From Ilumatobacteraceae bacterium (GTDB taxonomy: Bacteria > Actinomycetota > Acidimicrobiia > Acidimicrobiales > Ilumatobacteraceae): a stretch of DNA of 15,504 nt. This document shows positions 1 through 7,408 of the stretch, piece by piece. Made by a program: the position numbers and the translations under genes. The notes under the pieces are model-generated. The model was given only the letters and a program-made list of their open reading frames with translations, did no database searches and was not told where the DNA came from. Position 1 is the first letter of the stretch, and the number at the start of each line of letters is the position of its first letter. The DNA lies in assembly GCA_007122945.1 (NCBI GenBank), contig SKSP01000023.1, positions 1 to 15,504 of the forward strand, read 5' to 3'.

Positions 1-1
1 A

Positions 2-154
2 CTGGGTGTCGCCACCGCCGCGGCGGCCGGCGCCTGGCTCCACGCCGCGGCCGGCCGGGCGTGCCCGCACCGCGGCACGGTGGCGAGCGATCTGGTGGCC
101 GCACTGCCGCAGGTGTTCGAGTCGGTGTTCGCATCGATCCCGGGCGGGGACTGA
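2..154 (+). CDS. nnrD: NAD(P)H-hydrate dehydratase, C-terminal end (partial)
   Basis: Only the last 50 codons are in the window; the gene begins upstream and stops at TGA 152-154. The visible tail contains AGAWLHAAAG followed by VASDLVAALPQVF. This matches the usual C-terminus of the ribokinase-like domain of ADP-dependent (S)-NAD(P)H-hydrate dehydratase (Nnr/YjeF family): an Ala-rich helix with a G-x-W-L-H segment, then an 'ASDL...LP' helix. Enzymes of this family dehydrate damaged NADHX/NADPHX back to NAD(P)H, and in actinobacteria the dehydratase domain is often fused to an N-terminal epimerase domain, which cannot be checked here. The alr start lies 11 nt downstream, which is an operon-like spacing also common in Actinobacteria. 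The identification rests on a short tail plus synteny. ATP-binding and catalytic residues lie outside the window. Confidence 0.72.
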   Translation: MGVATAAAAGAWLHAAAGRACPHRGTVASDLVAALPQVFESVFASIPGGD

Positions 155-165
155 GAGACCCGATC

Positions 166-1452
166 GTGTCGGGCCACCCGACCCCCACCGACGACCCGAT
201 GGTCGACGTGGCAGGCCGCTGGGCGTGGGCCGAGGTCGACCTCGGGGCCGTGGCGTGGAACGTCGACGTGCTGCGCCGCGCCGCCGCTCCGGCCGAGGTG
301 TGGGCGGTGGTCAAGGCCGACGGGTACGGACACGGCGCGGTCGCCGTCGCCCGGACCGTCCTCGACGCCGGAGCGACGGGTCTGTGCGTCGCGCTCGTGC
401 AGGAGGGCGAGGAGCTGCGCCGGGCCGGCATCGACGCCCCCGTGCTGGTCCTGAGCGAGCAGCCCGAGCACCAACTCGAGCGCTCGGTCGCCGCCGCGCT
501 CGAGCACACCGTCTATCGCTCCGAGACCGTCGTCCGGCTCGCCGAGACGGCGACGGCGGCGGGCAGCGAGCCGGTGGGCGTCCACGTCAAGGTGGACACG
601 GGCATGCAGCGCGTCGGGGCGGATCCCGGCGAGGTGCTCGACGTCGTCGACGCGGTGCTCGCCGCCCGCCCGTCGCTCCGCCTGGCCGGACTGTGCACCC
701 ACCTCGCCGTCGCGGACGAGCCCGACCACCCGATGAACCGGGTCCAGCTCGATCGCTTCGCCGCAGTGGTCGAGCGGGTGACCGCCCGGCTCGTCGCCGC
801 GGGGGAGGACCCGTCGACGCTGCGGGTGCACGCGGCGAACTCGGCCGGCGCGCTCGCCCACCCGGGCGCCCGTCGGTCGTTCGTGCGGGCGGGCATCGCC
901 GTCTACGGGATCTCGCCCGGCGCGGGGGTCGACCAGCTCGCCGCGGAGCTCCGTCCGGCGATGCGACTCGTCGCGCGCGTGACGCTCGTCAAGCGGGTCC
1001 GGGCCGGCACCGGGGTCTCCTACGGGCTGCGACACACCTTCGAGCGCGACACCACCGTCGCGACGATCCCGCTCGGGTACGCGGACGGGGTGCCCCGCCG
1101 GCTCGGCACGACCGGCGGCGAGGTGCTCGTCGGCGGCAGGCGGTGCCCGATCGTCGGCGTCGTCACCATGGACCAGCTGATGGTCGACGTCGGCGGGCTC
1201 CCCGTCGGTGTCGGCGACGAGGTGGTGCTGCTCGGCCGGCAGGGAGACGAGGAGATCCGGGCCGAGGAGTGGGCCGCCCGGCTCGACACGATCGGCTACG
1301 AGGTCGTGTGCGGGATCGGCCCCCGTGTCGAGCGCGTCGTCGCGCGATCCGGGCCGGATCCGCTCGCCACGAGGTCGCTCAGAGGGCGCGCCGAAGGATC
1401 CGCTGCTTCCACTTCGGATACGGCGGGTAGAGCAATGCCGGGTCCGGCTTGA
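166..1452 (+). CDS. alr: Alanine racemase (PLP-dependent)
   Basis: Interconverts L- and D-alanine in the cytoplasm to supply D-Ala for peptidoglycan. The PLP lysine is in VVKADGYGHG (Lys50 from GTG 166, or Lys39 from ATG 199). The second catalytic base is the Tyr of GVSYGLRHTF (codon 1021-1023). The TIM-barrel motifs HVKVDTGMQRVG, NSAGAL, RAGIAVYG and IPLGYADG follow in the usual order, as does the C-terminal beta domain with VTMDQLMVDV. GTG 166 gives 428 aa; ATG 199 gives 417 aa. I prefer GTG 166 because a purine-rich stretch (GGGCGGGGA, then GAGAGA) precedes it and nothing resembling a ribosome site precedes ATG 199, but this is not decisive. The canonical family end (CGIGPRVERV) is reached near 1341. 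A further tail of about 35 low-complexity residues runs into the 3' end of the convergent aldehyde dehydrogenase gene. Confidence 0.96.
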   Translation: MSGHPTPTDDPMVDVAGRWAWAEVDLGAVAWNVDVLRRAAAPAEVWAVVKADGYGHGAVAVARTVLDAGATGLCVALVQEGEELRRAGIDAPVLVLSEQPEHQLERSVAAALEHTVYRSETVVRLAETATAAGSEPVGVHVKVDTGMQRVGADPGEVLDVVDAVLAARPSLRLAGLCTHLAVADEPDHPMNRVQLDRFAAVVERVTARLVAAGEDPSTLRVHAANSAGALAHPGARRSFVRAGIAVYGISPGAGVDQLAAELRPAMRLVARVTLVKRVRAGTGVSYGLRHTFERDTTVATIPLGYADGVPRRLGTTGGEVLVGGRRCPIVGVVTMDQLMVDVGGLPVGVGDEVVLLGRQGDEEIRAEEWAARLDTIGYEVVCGIGPRVERVVARSGPDPLATRSLRGRAEGSAASTSDTAGRAMPGPA

Positions 1453-2794
1453 GGCGCTTGGCCAGCACGGGCTTGTGGTGGGTGAACACGTCGAAGCCGG
1501 CCTTGCCGTGATAGGCGCCCATGCCGCTCTCGCCGACGCCACCGAACGGTAGGCCGTCCACCGCGAGGTGCAACAGCGTGTGGTTGAGCGTGACACCGCC
1601 CGCCGACGTCTCCGCGACCACCCGCTCCTGGAGCTCCTCGTCGTCGGTGAACGCGTACAGCGCGAGCGGGGCGGGGCCGGCGTTCACGTGGGCGATCGCG
1701 GCGTCGAGGTCGTCGACCGCGATGACGGGGAGGATCGGACCGAAGATCTCGCCGTCCATCACGGCCGCGTCGGGAGCGACGCCGCGCAGCACCGTCGGGG
1801 CGAGGTAGCGCTGGTCGCGGTCGTGCTCGCCGCCGAGCGCGACCTCGTCGAAACCCCCGGCGTCGAGCAACCCGACGAGACGGTCGTGGTGGCGTTCGTT
1901 GACGATCCGGGCGTAGTCCGGTGACGCAGCCGGGTCGTCACCGTAGAAGCGGTGCACCGCGGCCACGATCGCCCCGACGAGCGGAGCCTCGAGCTCGCGG
2001 TCGACGAGCACGTGGTCGGGGGCGACGCACGTCTGGCCGGCGTTGACGAACTTGCCCCACGCGATCCGCCGGGCGGCCACCTCCACGTCGGTCGGCGCGG
2101 TCACGATCGCCGGGCTCTTGCCGCCGAGCTCCAGGGTGACCGGGGTGAGGTGTTCGGCAGCGGCCCGCATGACGACCCGGCCGACGGTGCCGTTGCCGGT
2201 GTAGAAGATGTGGTCGAAGCGCTCCTCGAGCAGTGCCGTCGTCTCGGGCACGGCACCGGTGACGACGGCGACGAGCCGCGGATCGAGGTAGTCGCCGAGC
2301 CGCCGTGCGAGGACCTCGGCGGTGGCCGGCGCGACCTCCGACGGCTTGAGCACGACGGTGTTGCCGGCGGCGAGTGCGGCGGCGAGCGGGGCCAACACGA
2401 GCTGGACCGGGTAGTTCCACGGAGCGATCACGAGCACGGTGCCGAGCGGCTGGGGGACGAGGCGGGCGCGGCCGGGTCGCAACTTCAGGGGGACCTTGAC
2501 GCGAGTGGGCTTCATCCAGCGCGCGAGCTTCGACACGATGTGATCGATCTCGCCGATCGTGAATCCGATCTCGGTGCTGTAGGCCTCGATCGGCGGCTTG
2601 CCGAGGTCGTCGCGCAGCGCCGTGACCAGCTCGTCCTCGCACTCGACGAGGAACCGCCGGAGCGCGCGGAGCTGCGCTTCGCGCTGGTCGCGGGTGCGCA
2701 GCAGCCCGTCGGTGGCACCCTGTCGGACCCGCTGGACGATGCCGGGGATCTCCCCGACGGGGGTGGTCGTGGAGTGGTGTGTCGTCGTCGGCAT
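1379..2794 (-). CDS. Aldehyde dehydrogenase, class 3 (ALDH3) type
   Basis: NAD(P)-dependent oxidation of an aldehyde to a carboxylate; 471 aa, the usual length of the short ALDH3 group (fatty-aldehyde and coniferyl-aldehyde dehydrogenases). Visible motifs: APWNYP at 124-129, cofactor lysine in VVLKPSE (Lys150), general base Glu222 in LELGGKSP, nucleophile Cys256 in NAGQTCVAPD, EIFGPILPV in the catalytic domain, and PFGGVGESGMGAYHGK near the C-terminus. The substrate cannot be read from the sequence; a medium- or long-chain aldehyde is plausible from family membership. ATG 2792-2794 is chosen because a TANNNT box lies 6 nt before it. The gene is divergent from the tsaE operon (40 bp apart) and convergent with alr, overlapping its last 74 bp. 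Confidence 0.93.
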   Translation of the reverse strand: MPTTTHHSTTTPVGEIPGIVQRVRQGATDGLLRTRDQREAQLRALRRFLVECEDELVTALRDDLGKPPIEAYSTEIGFTIGEIDHIVSKLARWMKPTRVKVPLKLRPGRARLVPQPLGTVLVIAPWNYPVQLVLAPLAAALAAGNTVVLKPSEVAPATAEVLARRLGDYLDPRLVAVVTGAVPETTALLEERFDHIFYTGNGTVGRVVMRAAAEHLTPVTLELGGKSPAIVTAPTDVEVAARRIAWGKFVNAGQTCVAPDHVLVDRELEAPLVGAIVAAVHRFYGDDPAASPDYARIVNERHHDRLVGLLDAGGFDEVALGGEHDRDQRYLAPTVLRGVAPDAAVMDGEIFGPILPVIAVDDLDAAIAHVNAGPAPLALYAFTDDEELQERVVAETSAGGVTLNHTLLHLAVDGLPFGGVGESGMGAYHGKAGFDVFTHHKPVLAKRLKPDPALLYPPYPKWKQRILRRAL

Positions 2795-2806
2795 GCGCGC
2801 ACCCTA
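2795..2806 (-). promoter_or_regulatory. Leaderless-type -10 box for the aldehyde dehydrogenase
   Basis: Read on the minus strand, TAGGGT (2806-2801) is followed by GCGCGC and then the ATG at 2794. This spacing would put the transcript start at or next to the start codon. No Shine-Dalgarno sequence is placed suitably, and I see no convincing -35. The box fits the actinobacterial TANNNT consensus; function is inferred. Confidence 0.5.
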
Positions 2807-2817
2807 CGGCCCTCCCG

Positions 2818-2823
2818 TAGCAT
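2818..2823 (+). promoter_or_regulatory. -10 box for the tsaE-tsaB-rimI-tsaD operon
   Basis: TAGCAT lies 11 nt before the tsaE ATG (2835), so the expected transcript would have a leader of only a few bases. It is the same hexamer as the groES -10. It lies back to back with the minus-strand TAGGGT box at 2801-2806, so two divergent promoters share about 40 bp. Confidence 0.45.
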
Positions 2824-2834
2824 CGTCGCCCGAG

Positions 2835-3356
2835 ATGCTGCTGCGCGCCGAGTCCGTCGAGGTCACGCACGCCATCGCGTCCGCGGTGGCGGGGTTCGCC
2901 CGCGCCGGCGACGTGATCGTCCTCGCCGGCGACATGGCGACGGGCAAGACCGCGTTCGCCCAGGGATTCGGGCGAGCGCTGGGGGTGGCCGAGCCGATCA
3001 CGTCGCCGACGTTCACGCTCGTGCACAGCTACGACTGCGGCAAGCTGACCCTGCACCACGCCGATCTGTACCGACTCGAGCGCACCACCGAGGTCGCCGA
3101 CCTGGCCCTGCTCGAGCTGGCCGAGTTCGACGGGATCGTGCTCGTCGAGTGGGGTGACGTCGCCCGCGGCAGCTTCGGCGATCATCTGGAGGTGCGACTC
3201 GATCTCGACCCCGACCTGGCGGACGACCCGGCCGGCGACCCGGCTGGTGACCCGGCTGGTGACGACGTGCGCCTGATCGAGATCGAGGCCGTCGGTACGA
3301 GCTGGACGAGTCGCTGGGACCGGTTGGCCGCGGCACTGGAGCCGTTCCGGTGCTGA
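2835..3356 (+). CDS. tsaE: tRNA t6A biosynthesis ATPase TsaE
   Basis: P-loop ATPase that binds the TsaB-TsaD complex and drives its cycle during t6A formation on ANN-decoding tRNAs. From ATG 2835 the protein is 173 aa. The Walker A loop is GDMATGKT (residues 32-39). The family segment PITSPTFTLVHSY follows at 54-66. The metal/catalytic motif is HHADLYRL (Asp77), and the VLVEWGD segment is at 102-108. The reading frame stays open further upstream, but that part is antisense to the aldehyde dehydrogenase gene, has no family similarity, and would cross the promoter, so ATG 2835 is chosen. An unusual DPAG-DPAG-DPAG insertion (residues 131-142) sits between two C-terminal strands. The stop overlaps the tsaB start by 7 bp. 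Confidence 0.95.
   Translation: MLLRAESVEVTHAIASAVAGFARAGDVIVLAGDMATGKTAFAQGFGRALGVAEPITSPTFTLVHSYDCGKLTLHHADLYRLERTTEVADLALLELAEFDGIVLVEWGDVARGSFGDHLEVRLDLDPDLADDPAGDPAGDPAGDDVRLIEIEAVGTSWTSRWDRLAAALEPFRC
3225..3260 (+). repeat. Three 12-bp in-frame tandem repeats inside tsaE
   Basis: Three consecutive copies of the unit GACCCGGCTGGT encode DPAG three times. The first copy differs by two third-position changes (GCCGGC for GCTGGT); the second and third are identical. The array lies in a surface-loop-like part of TsaE after the catalytic motifs. It looks like recent slippage or duplication that keeps the frame. Confidence 0.9.
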
Positions 3357-4045
3357 TCCTCGGGATCGAGACGGCCACCGCGCAGGTCAGCGTGGCGATC
3401 GGCGGGCACGAAGGCGTGATCGCGCTGTTCGAGGTGGCGCGCGGCCGACGCCACGCGGAGATCCTGGCGCCGGCGGTCGAGTTCGTGTGCCGCCAGGCCG
3501 ACATCGAGCTCGACGAGCTCGGCGTGATCGCGGTCGACACGGGACCCGGCCTGTTCACCGGGATGCGGGTCGGGCTGGCCTCCGCGAAGGCGCTCGCCCA
3601 GGCGTTGCGCATCCCGATGATCGGGATCAGCTCGCTCGACCTGCTCGCGTTCCCCAACCGGCACACCGACCGCGTGGTCGTGCCCGTGATCGACGCCCGC
3701 AAGGGGGAGGTGTTCTGGGCGATGTACCGCCAGGTCCCCGGCGGGTTGCAGCAGGTCGCCCCACCGACCGTCGGGCCGGTCGACGACCTCGTCGCCGATC
3801 TGCTCGCCCGCAGCCAGGAAGCGCTGTGCATCGGCGACGGCGCCCACCGCTACCGGGAGGAGATCCTCGACGGGTACCACTGCGAGATCGGGGAGGACGC
3901 GCACCCGTCCGCGGCACCGCTCGTGCAGCTCGCCCACGCCCGCGCACTGCGCGAGGAGTGGGTCAACCCGCGCGAGATCACCGCCACCTACCTCCGTGCC
4001 CCGGACGCGCAGATCAACTGGTCGACGCGGGAGCGTCGGGCGTGA
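3350..4045 (+). CDS. tsaB: tRNA t6A biosynthesis protein TsaB
   Basis: ASKHA-fold partner of TsaD in the threonylcarbamoyl transferase complex; it scaffolds TsaD and TsaE and is itself considered catalytically inactive. The 231-aa length is typical. The N-terminus LILGIETATAQVSVAI is the family's first beta-hairpin. The hallmark DTGPGLFTGMRVGLASAKAL lies at residues 63-82, and VIDARKGEVFWAMY follows. GTG 3350 is chosen: GGAG at 3338-3341 lies 8 nt upstream, and the start overlaps the tsaE stop by 7 bp, implying translational coupling. Its own stop overlaps the rimI start (GTGA). Confidence 0.95.
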   Translation: MLILGIETATAQVSVAIGGHEGVIALFEVARGRRHAEILAPAVEFVCRQADIELDELGVIAVDTGPGLFTGMRVGLASAKALAQALRIPMIGISSLDLLAFPNRHTDRVVVPVIDARKGEVFWAMYRQVPGGLQQVAPPTVGPVDDLVADLLARSQEALCIGDGAHRYREEILDGYHCEIGEDAHPSAAPLVQLAHARALREEWVNPREITATYLRAPDAQINWSTRERRA

Positions 4046-4599
4046 GCGTGCTCGCCCGGTTCCTCCAGCGCGACCCGAGCGGCGAGGTCGACGGGCCGGT
4101 CATCGAGCCCCTCCGGCGCCGTCATCTCGGTCAGGTGCTGCCGATCGAGGAGAGCTCGTACCCGACGCCGTGGTCCAGGGCGACGTTCGAGAGCGAGCTC
4201 GATCAGGTCCGCGGCGGTTCCCGCGAGTACCTCGTGGCGCGGCGCGGCCGTGCGGTGCTCGGCTACGCCGGGCTGTGGATCGTGCCGGACCCCGGCGGCG
4301 ACCAGGCCCACGTGACCAACGTGACGGTCGACCCCGCCCACCGGCGCGAGGGGGTCGCCACGGCCCTCCTCGTCGAGCTGGCCCGCCGGGCGATCGACCG
4401 GGGGTGCGTGGCCTGGACGCTCGAGGTGCGGGTGTCCAGCACGGGCGCCCAGGAGCTGTACCGGTCGTTCGGGTTCGCGCCCGCCGGTGTGCGCACCCGC
4501 TACTACGAGAACACCGAGGACGCGATCGTGATGTGGTGCCACGACATCCACCTGCCCGAGTACCGGGCCCGGATCGAGGAGCTGGCGTGTACCCGGTGA
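4042..4599 (+). CDS. rimI: GNAT N-acetyltransferase, RimI type
   Basis: Cytoplasmic GNAT enzyme. In E. coli RimI acetylates the N-terminus of ribosomal protein S18; actinobacterial RimI proteins may have wider targets. The protein is 185 aa, longer than E. coli RimI because of an N-terminal extension of about 20 residues and a C-terminal tail. Visible: ESSYPTPWSRATFE (37-50), the acetyl-CoA loop RREGVATALL (101-110), WTLEVRVSSTGAQELYRSFG (125-144) with Glu128 in the position of the general base, and RTRYYENTEDAIVMW (151-165) with a conserved Tyr. GTG 4042 has GGGAG at 4029-4033 (8-nt spacing) and a 4-bp GTGA overlap with the tsaB stop. The position between tsaB and tsaD is the standard actinobacterial arrangement. 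Confidence 0.92.
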   Translation: MSVLARFLQRDPSGEVDGPVIEPLRRRHLGQVLPIEESSYPTPWSRATFESELDQVRGGSREYLVARRGRAVLGYAGLWIVPDPGGDQAHVTNVTVDPAHRREGVATALLVELARRAIDRGCVAWTLEVRVSSTGAQELYRSFGFAPAGVRTRYYENTEDAIVMWCHDIHLPEYRARIEELACTR

Positions 4600-5606
4600 C
4601 CGCGGACACCCTCGTGCTCGGGATCGAGACGAGCTGCGACGAGACCGCCGCGGCCCTCGTGATGGGGGGTGCCGACGTGATCTCGAGTGTCGTGTCGAGC
4701 CAGGTCGACCTGCACGCCGACTTCGGCGGCGTGGTCCCCGAGATCGCCAGCCGGGCGCACCTCGACGTGCTCAACCCGGTGGTCGCCCGGGCGATCGTGG
4801 AGGCGGGCGTCGACGAACGCCGGATCGACGCGGTGGCGTGCACGGTCGGGCCGGGCCTGATCGGCGCGCTGCTCGTCGGGGTGTCGGCGGCGAAGGCGTT
4901 CGCCCTGGCGTGGGACGTCCCGTTCGTGGCGGTCAACCACATGGAGGCGCACCTCTACGCGGCGTTCCTGGAGGACCCGACGCTGGAGTTCCCACTCGTC
5001 GTGCTGCTCGTCTCCGGCGGCCACACGATGATCGTCGAGATGCGCGACCACGGCGACTACACGCTGCTCGGCCGCACGATCGACGACGCCGCCGGGGAGG
5101 CGTTCGACAAGGTCGCCCGGTTCCTCGACCTCGGCTACCCGGGCGGGCCGGCGATCGACGCCGCCGCGCTCGAGGGCGACCCGGAGGCGATCCGGTTCCC
5201 GCGGGCGATGCTCGACGACGGTCTCGACGTCAGCTTCAGCGGACTGAAGACCGCGGTCATGAACCACGTCCGCCGCAACCCCGACGTGTCGTCCGCCGAC
5301 GTCGCCGCGTCGTTCCAGGCGGCGGTGGTCGACGTGCTCGTCACCAAGGCCCGCCGGGCGGCCCGTCAGGTCGGGGCGACCGGCATCGTGCTCGGCGGGG
5401 GCGTCGCCGCCAACTCGTTGTTGCGCGAGGAGCTGCTCGGGGCGTGCGCCGCCGACGACCTGCAGGGGTTCCTCCCCAGCCGCGAGATGTGCACCGACAA
5501 CGCGGCGATGATCGCCGCCGCCGGCTGGCACCGCCTCCGCATCGACGGCCCCAGCCCCCTCGACACCGGCGCCCACCCCAACCTCGCCCTCCCCCTTCGC
5601 CCCTGA
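4587..5606 (+). CDS. tsaD: tRNA threonylcarbamoyladenosine transferase TsaD
   Basis: Catalytic subunit that transfers threonylcarbamoyl from TC-AMP to A37 of ANN-decoding tRNAs, with TsaB and TsaE. It is 339 aa, the normal length. Motifs: GIETSCDET (12-20), FGGVVPEIASRAH (46-58), the metal-binding histidines of NHMEAH (His118 and His122), LLVSGGHT (140-147), DDAAGEAFDKVAR (166-178), SFSGLKTAV (216-224), GGGVAANSLLR (270-280) and the metal Asp304 in CTDNAAMIA. GTG 4587 is chosen because GAGGAG (4576-4581) precedes it by 5 nt. GTG 4596, which would give a GTGA overlap and lose three residues, is the alternative. The overlap with rimI is 13 bp (or 4 bp). This is the last gene of the operon. Confidence 0.97.
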   Translation: MYPVTADTLVLGIETSCDETAAALVMGGADVISSVVSSQVDLHADFGGVVPEIASRAHLDVLNPVVARAIVEAGVDERRIDAVACTVGPGLIGALLVGVSAAKAFALAWDVPFVAVNHMEAHLYAAFLEDPTLEFPLVVLLVSGGHTMIVEMRDHGDYTLLGRTIDDAAGEAFDKVARFLDLGYPGGPAIDAAALEGDPEAIRFPRAMLDDGLDVSFSGLKTAVMNHVRRNPDVSSADVAASFQAAVVDVLVTKARRAARQVGATGIVLGGGVAANSLLREELLGACAADDLQGFLPSREMCTDNAAMIAAAGWHRLRIDGPSPLDTGAHPNLALPLRP

Positions 5607-5618
5607 CGCGTCCGAACG

Positions 5619-5668
5619 CGTCTGGGCTGTCGTTGCCACCGTCGGTGGCACCAACAGCAGCCCGGACG
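5619..5668 (+). terminator. Nested GC-rich hairpin after tsaD (probable terminator)
   Basis: The outer stem pairs 5619-5629 with 5658-5668 (11 bp, one G-T pair). The inner stem pairs TGCCACC (5634-5640) with GGTGGCA (5644-5650) around a 3-nt loop. It begins 12 nt after the tsaD stop. There is no T tract, so it may end transcription by another route, protect the 3' end, or act as a cis-regulatory structure. Terminator is the simplest reading. Confidence 0.55.
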
Positions 5669-5689
5669 GGTGGTGTCCCTGCACGGGAC

Positions 5690-5704
5690 TAGTTTCTCGG
5701 TGCA
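5690..5704 (+). promoter_or_regulatory. Leaderless-type -10 box for the acyl-CoA synthetase
   Basis: TAGTTT (5690-5695) precedes GTG 5705 by 9 nt, with no Shine-Dalgarno sequence between. A transcript would start at or just before the GTG. I see no clear -35; that region overlaps the 3' side of the hairpin at 5619-5668. The box supports GTG 5705 as the true start. Confidence 0.5.
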
Positions 5705-7342
5705 GTGAGCAGGTACGCAGATTCCACCGAGTTCGTCGACGATCCGGGGGCGGTGGCGACGATGACGACGCCGCGGCCTGCGGGCCACGGTGAGGTGCGG
5801 GCGTACGACTGGATCCGGCACCACGCCGACAACCGGCCGGGCAAGGAGGCGGTCCGCGAGCTCGGCACCGGCCGGAGCTTCACGTACCGCGAGCTCGACC
5901 GACGAGCCGACGCGATGGCGGCGTACTTCGCGTCGCTCGGGATCCGCCGCGGTGACCGGGTCGGCGTCCTCGCCCACAACGGGGTGGAGTACTTCGACGT
6001 CCAGTCCGCGTGCGCCCGCACGGGAGCGATCTGCGTGCTGTTGAACTGGCGGCTCACGGTCAGCGAGCTGGAGTACATCGTGAACGACAGCTCTCCGACG
6101 CTGCTCGTGCACGACGTGTCGTTCGCCGAGTCCGCCGGGGAGCTGCGACACCGCTGCGGCATCGCCGCGCTGCTCGAGATCGACGGCGGCGCCGCCGACA
6201 GCGCCTACGAGACCGCCGTCACGACGCACTCGGGCGCCGCGAGCTCGTTCGAGCCGGTCACGCTCACCCACGACGACGTCGTCACGATCATGTACACGTC
6301 GGGCACGACCGGGCTGCCGAAGGGGGCGATGATCACCCACGGCATGAACTTCTGGAACTGCGTCAACCTCGGCATCCCGGCCGGGATCGGCCTCGACACC
6401 GTGCACCTCAACGTGCTCCCGCTGTTCCACACCGGTGGGCTCAACTGCTACAGCAACCCGGTGCTGCACGCCGGCGGCACCGTCGTGCTCCTGAAGCAGT
6501 TCGACCCGGGCGAGACCCTGCGGGTGCTCGGCGACCCCGAGCAGGGGATCACCCACTTCTTCGCCGTCCCGGCGCCGTACCAGTTCATGATGCAGCACCC
6601 CGACTTCGCCGACACCGACCTGTCCCGCCTGCGCATGGCAGGCGTCGGCGGGGCACCGTGCGCGCTGACGATCATGGAGGCCTGGACCGAGCGTGGCGTG
6701 CTGCTGGCGCAGGGGTTCGGGATGACCGAGACCAGCCCGTCGTGCATCTTCCTCGATCCGGGCGACGCGCTCCGCAAGATCGGCTCGACCGGCAAGGCGC
6801 TGATGCACACCGAGTTCCGGATCGTGAACGACGCCGGCGTCGACTGCGGCCCCGACGAGGTCGGCGAGCTGTGGGTCGCCGGGCCGAACATCACCCCGGG
6901 GTACTGGAACAAGCCGGAGGCGACGGCGAACGCGTTCGCCGGCCGCTGGCTGAAGACCGGCGACGCGGCCCGGGTCGACGACGACGGCTTCGTCTACATC
7001 GTCGACCGCTGGAAGGACATGTACATCTCGGGGGGCGAGAACGTGTACCCCGCCGAGGTCGAGAACGTCCTGTACCAACTCCCCGAGGTCGCCGAAGCCG
7101 CCGTCATCGGCGTCCCGGACGAGCGGTGGGGCGAGGTCGGTCTGGCGGTCGTCGCGCTGAAGCCGGGCGCCGAGCTCGACCGCGCCCGGGTCCAGGAGCA
7201 CTGCGTCGAGCGGCTCGCCAAGTTCAAGGTGCCGAGCGACGTCGCGATCGTCGAGGCGCTGCCCCGCAACGCGACCGGCAAGGTGCTCAAACGCGAGCTC
7301 CGCACCCGGTTCGTCGACGCGGACGCGCCGACCATCTCCTGA
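5705..7342 (+). CDS. AMP-forming acyl-CoA synthetase (class I adenylating enzyme)
   Basis: Activates a carboxylic acid to acyl-AMP and then acyl-CoA; 545 aa from GTG 5705. The ANL-superfamily motifs are all present: A3 phosphate loop YTSGTTGLPKG (197-207), A4-type PLFHTGG (239-245), A5 GFGMTET (337-343), GELWVAGPN (387-395), TGD (418-420), the hinge region VDRWKDMYISGGENVYP (433-449), and A10 lysine in NATGKVLKRE (Lys526). The overall pattern resembles the fatty-acid/long-chain CoA ligase (FadD-like) branch. The chain length of the substrate cannot be read. An ATG at 5762 (residue 20) is an alternative start closer to the conserved region, with a weak GGTGG before it. The gene appears to be a single transcription unit between the tsaD hairpin and dusB. 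Confidence 0.92.
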   Translation: MSRYADSTEFVDDPGAVATMTTPRPAGHGEVRAYDWIRHHADNRPGKEAVRELGTGRSFTYRELDRRADAMAAYFASLGIRRGDRVGVLAHNGVEYFDVQSACARTGAICVLLNWRLTVSELEYIVNDSSPTLLVHDVSFAESAGELRHRCGIAALLEIDGGAADSAYETAVTTHSGAASSFEPVTLTHDDVVTIMYTSGTTGLPKGAMITHGMNFWNCVNLGIPAGIGLDTVHLNVLPLFHTGGLNCYSNPVLHAGGTVVLLKQFDPGETLRVLGDPEQGITHFFAVPAPYQFMMQHPDFADTDLSRLRMAGVGGAPCALTIMEAWTERGVLLAQGFGMTETSPSCIFLDPGDALRKIGSTGKALMHTEFRIVNDAGVDCGPDEVGELWVAGPNITPGYWNKPEATANAFAGRWLKTGDAARVDDDGFVYIVDRWKDMYISGGENVYPAEVENVLYQLPEVAEAAVIGVPDERWGEVGLAVVALKPGAELDRARVQEHCVERLAKFKVPSDVAIVEALPRNATGKVLKRELRTRFVDADAPTIS

Positions 7343-7394
7343 GCGACGTCCGGTCGCACTCCCGGATGCACTCCTGATCGCTGTCGTTCGCCGG

Positions 7395-7408
7395 TACCGT
7401 CGAGTGTC
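7395..7408 (+). promoter_or_regulatory. Leaderless-type -10 box for dusB-maf
   Basis: TACCGT (7395-7400) lies 8 nt before GTG 7409, with no ribosome-binding site between. The 66-nt gap between the acyl-CoA synthetase stop and dusB also holds a weak TCCGG/CCGGA inverted repeat (about 7347-7364) and two GCACTCC copies, neither convincing as a terminator. Confidence 0.45.

Noticed and set aside
6..1430. A plus-strand open frame overlapping the nnr end and all of alr
   Set aside because: The product is almost entirely Arg/Gly/Pro/Ala, typical of an out-of-frame reading; alr in another frame has all catalytic motifs.
2598..2834. N-terminal extension of TsaE
   Set aside because: The frame is open, but the sequence is antisense to the aldehyde dehydrogenase N-terminus, lacks family similarity and would cross both promoters. 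ATG 2835 gives the normal length.
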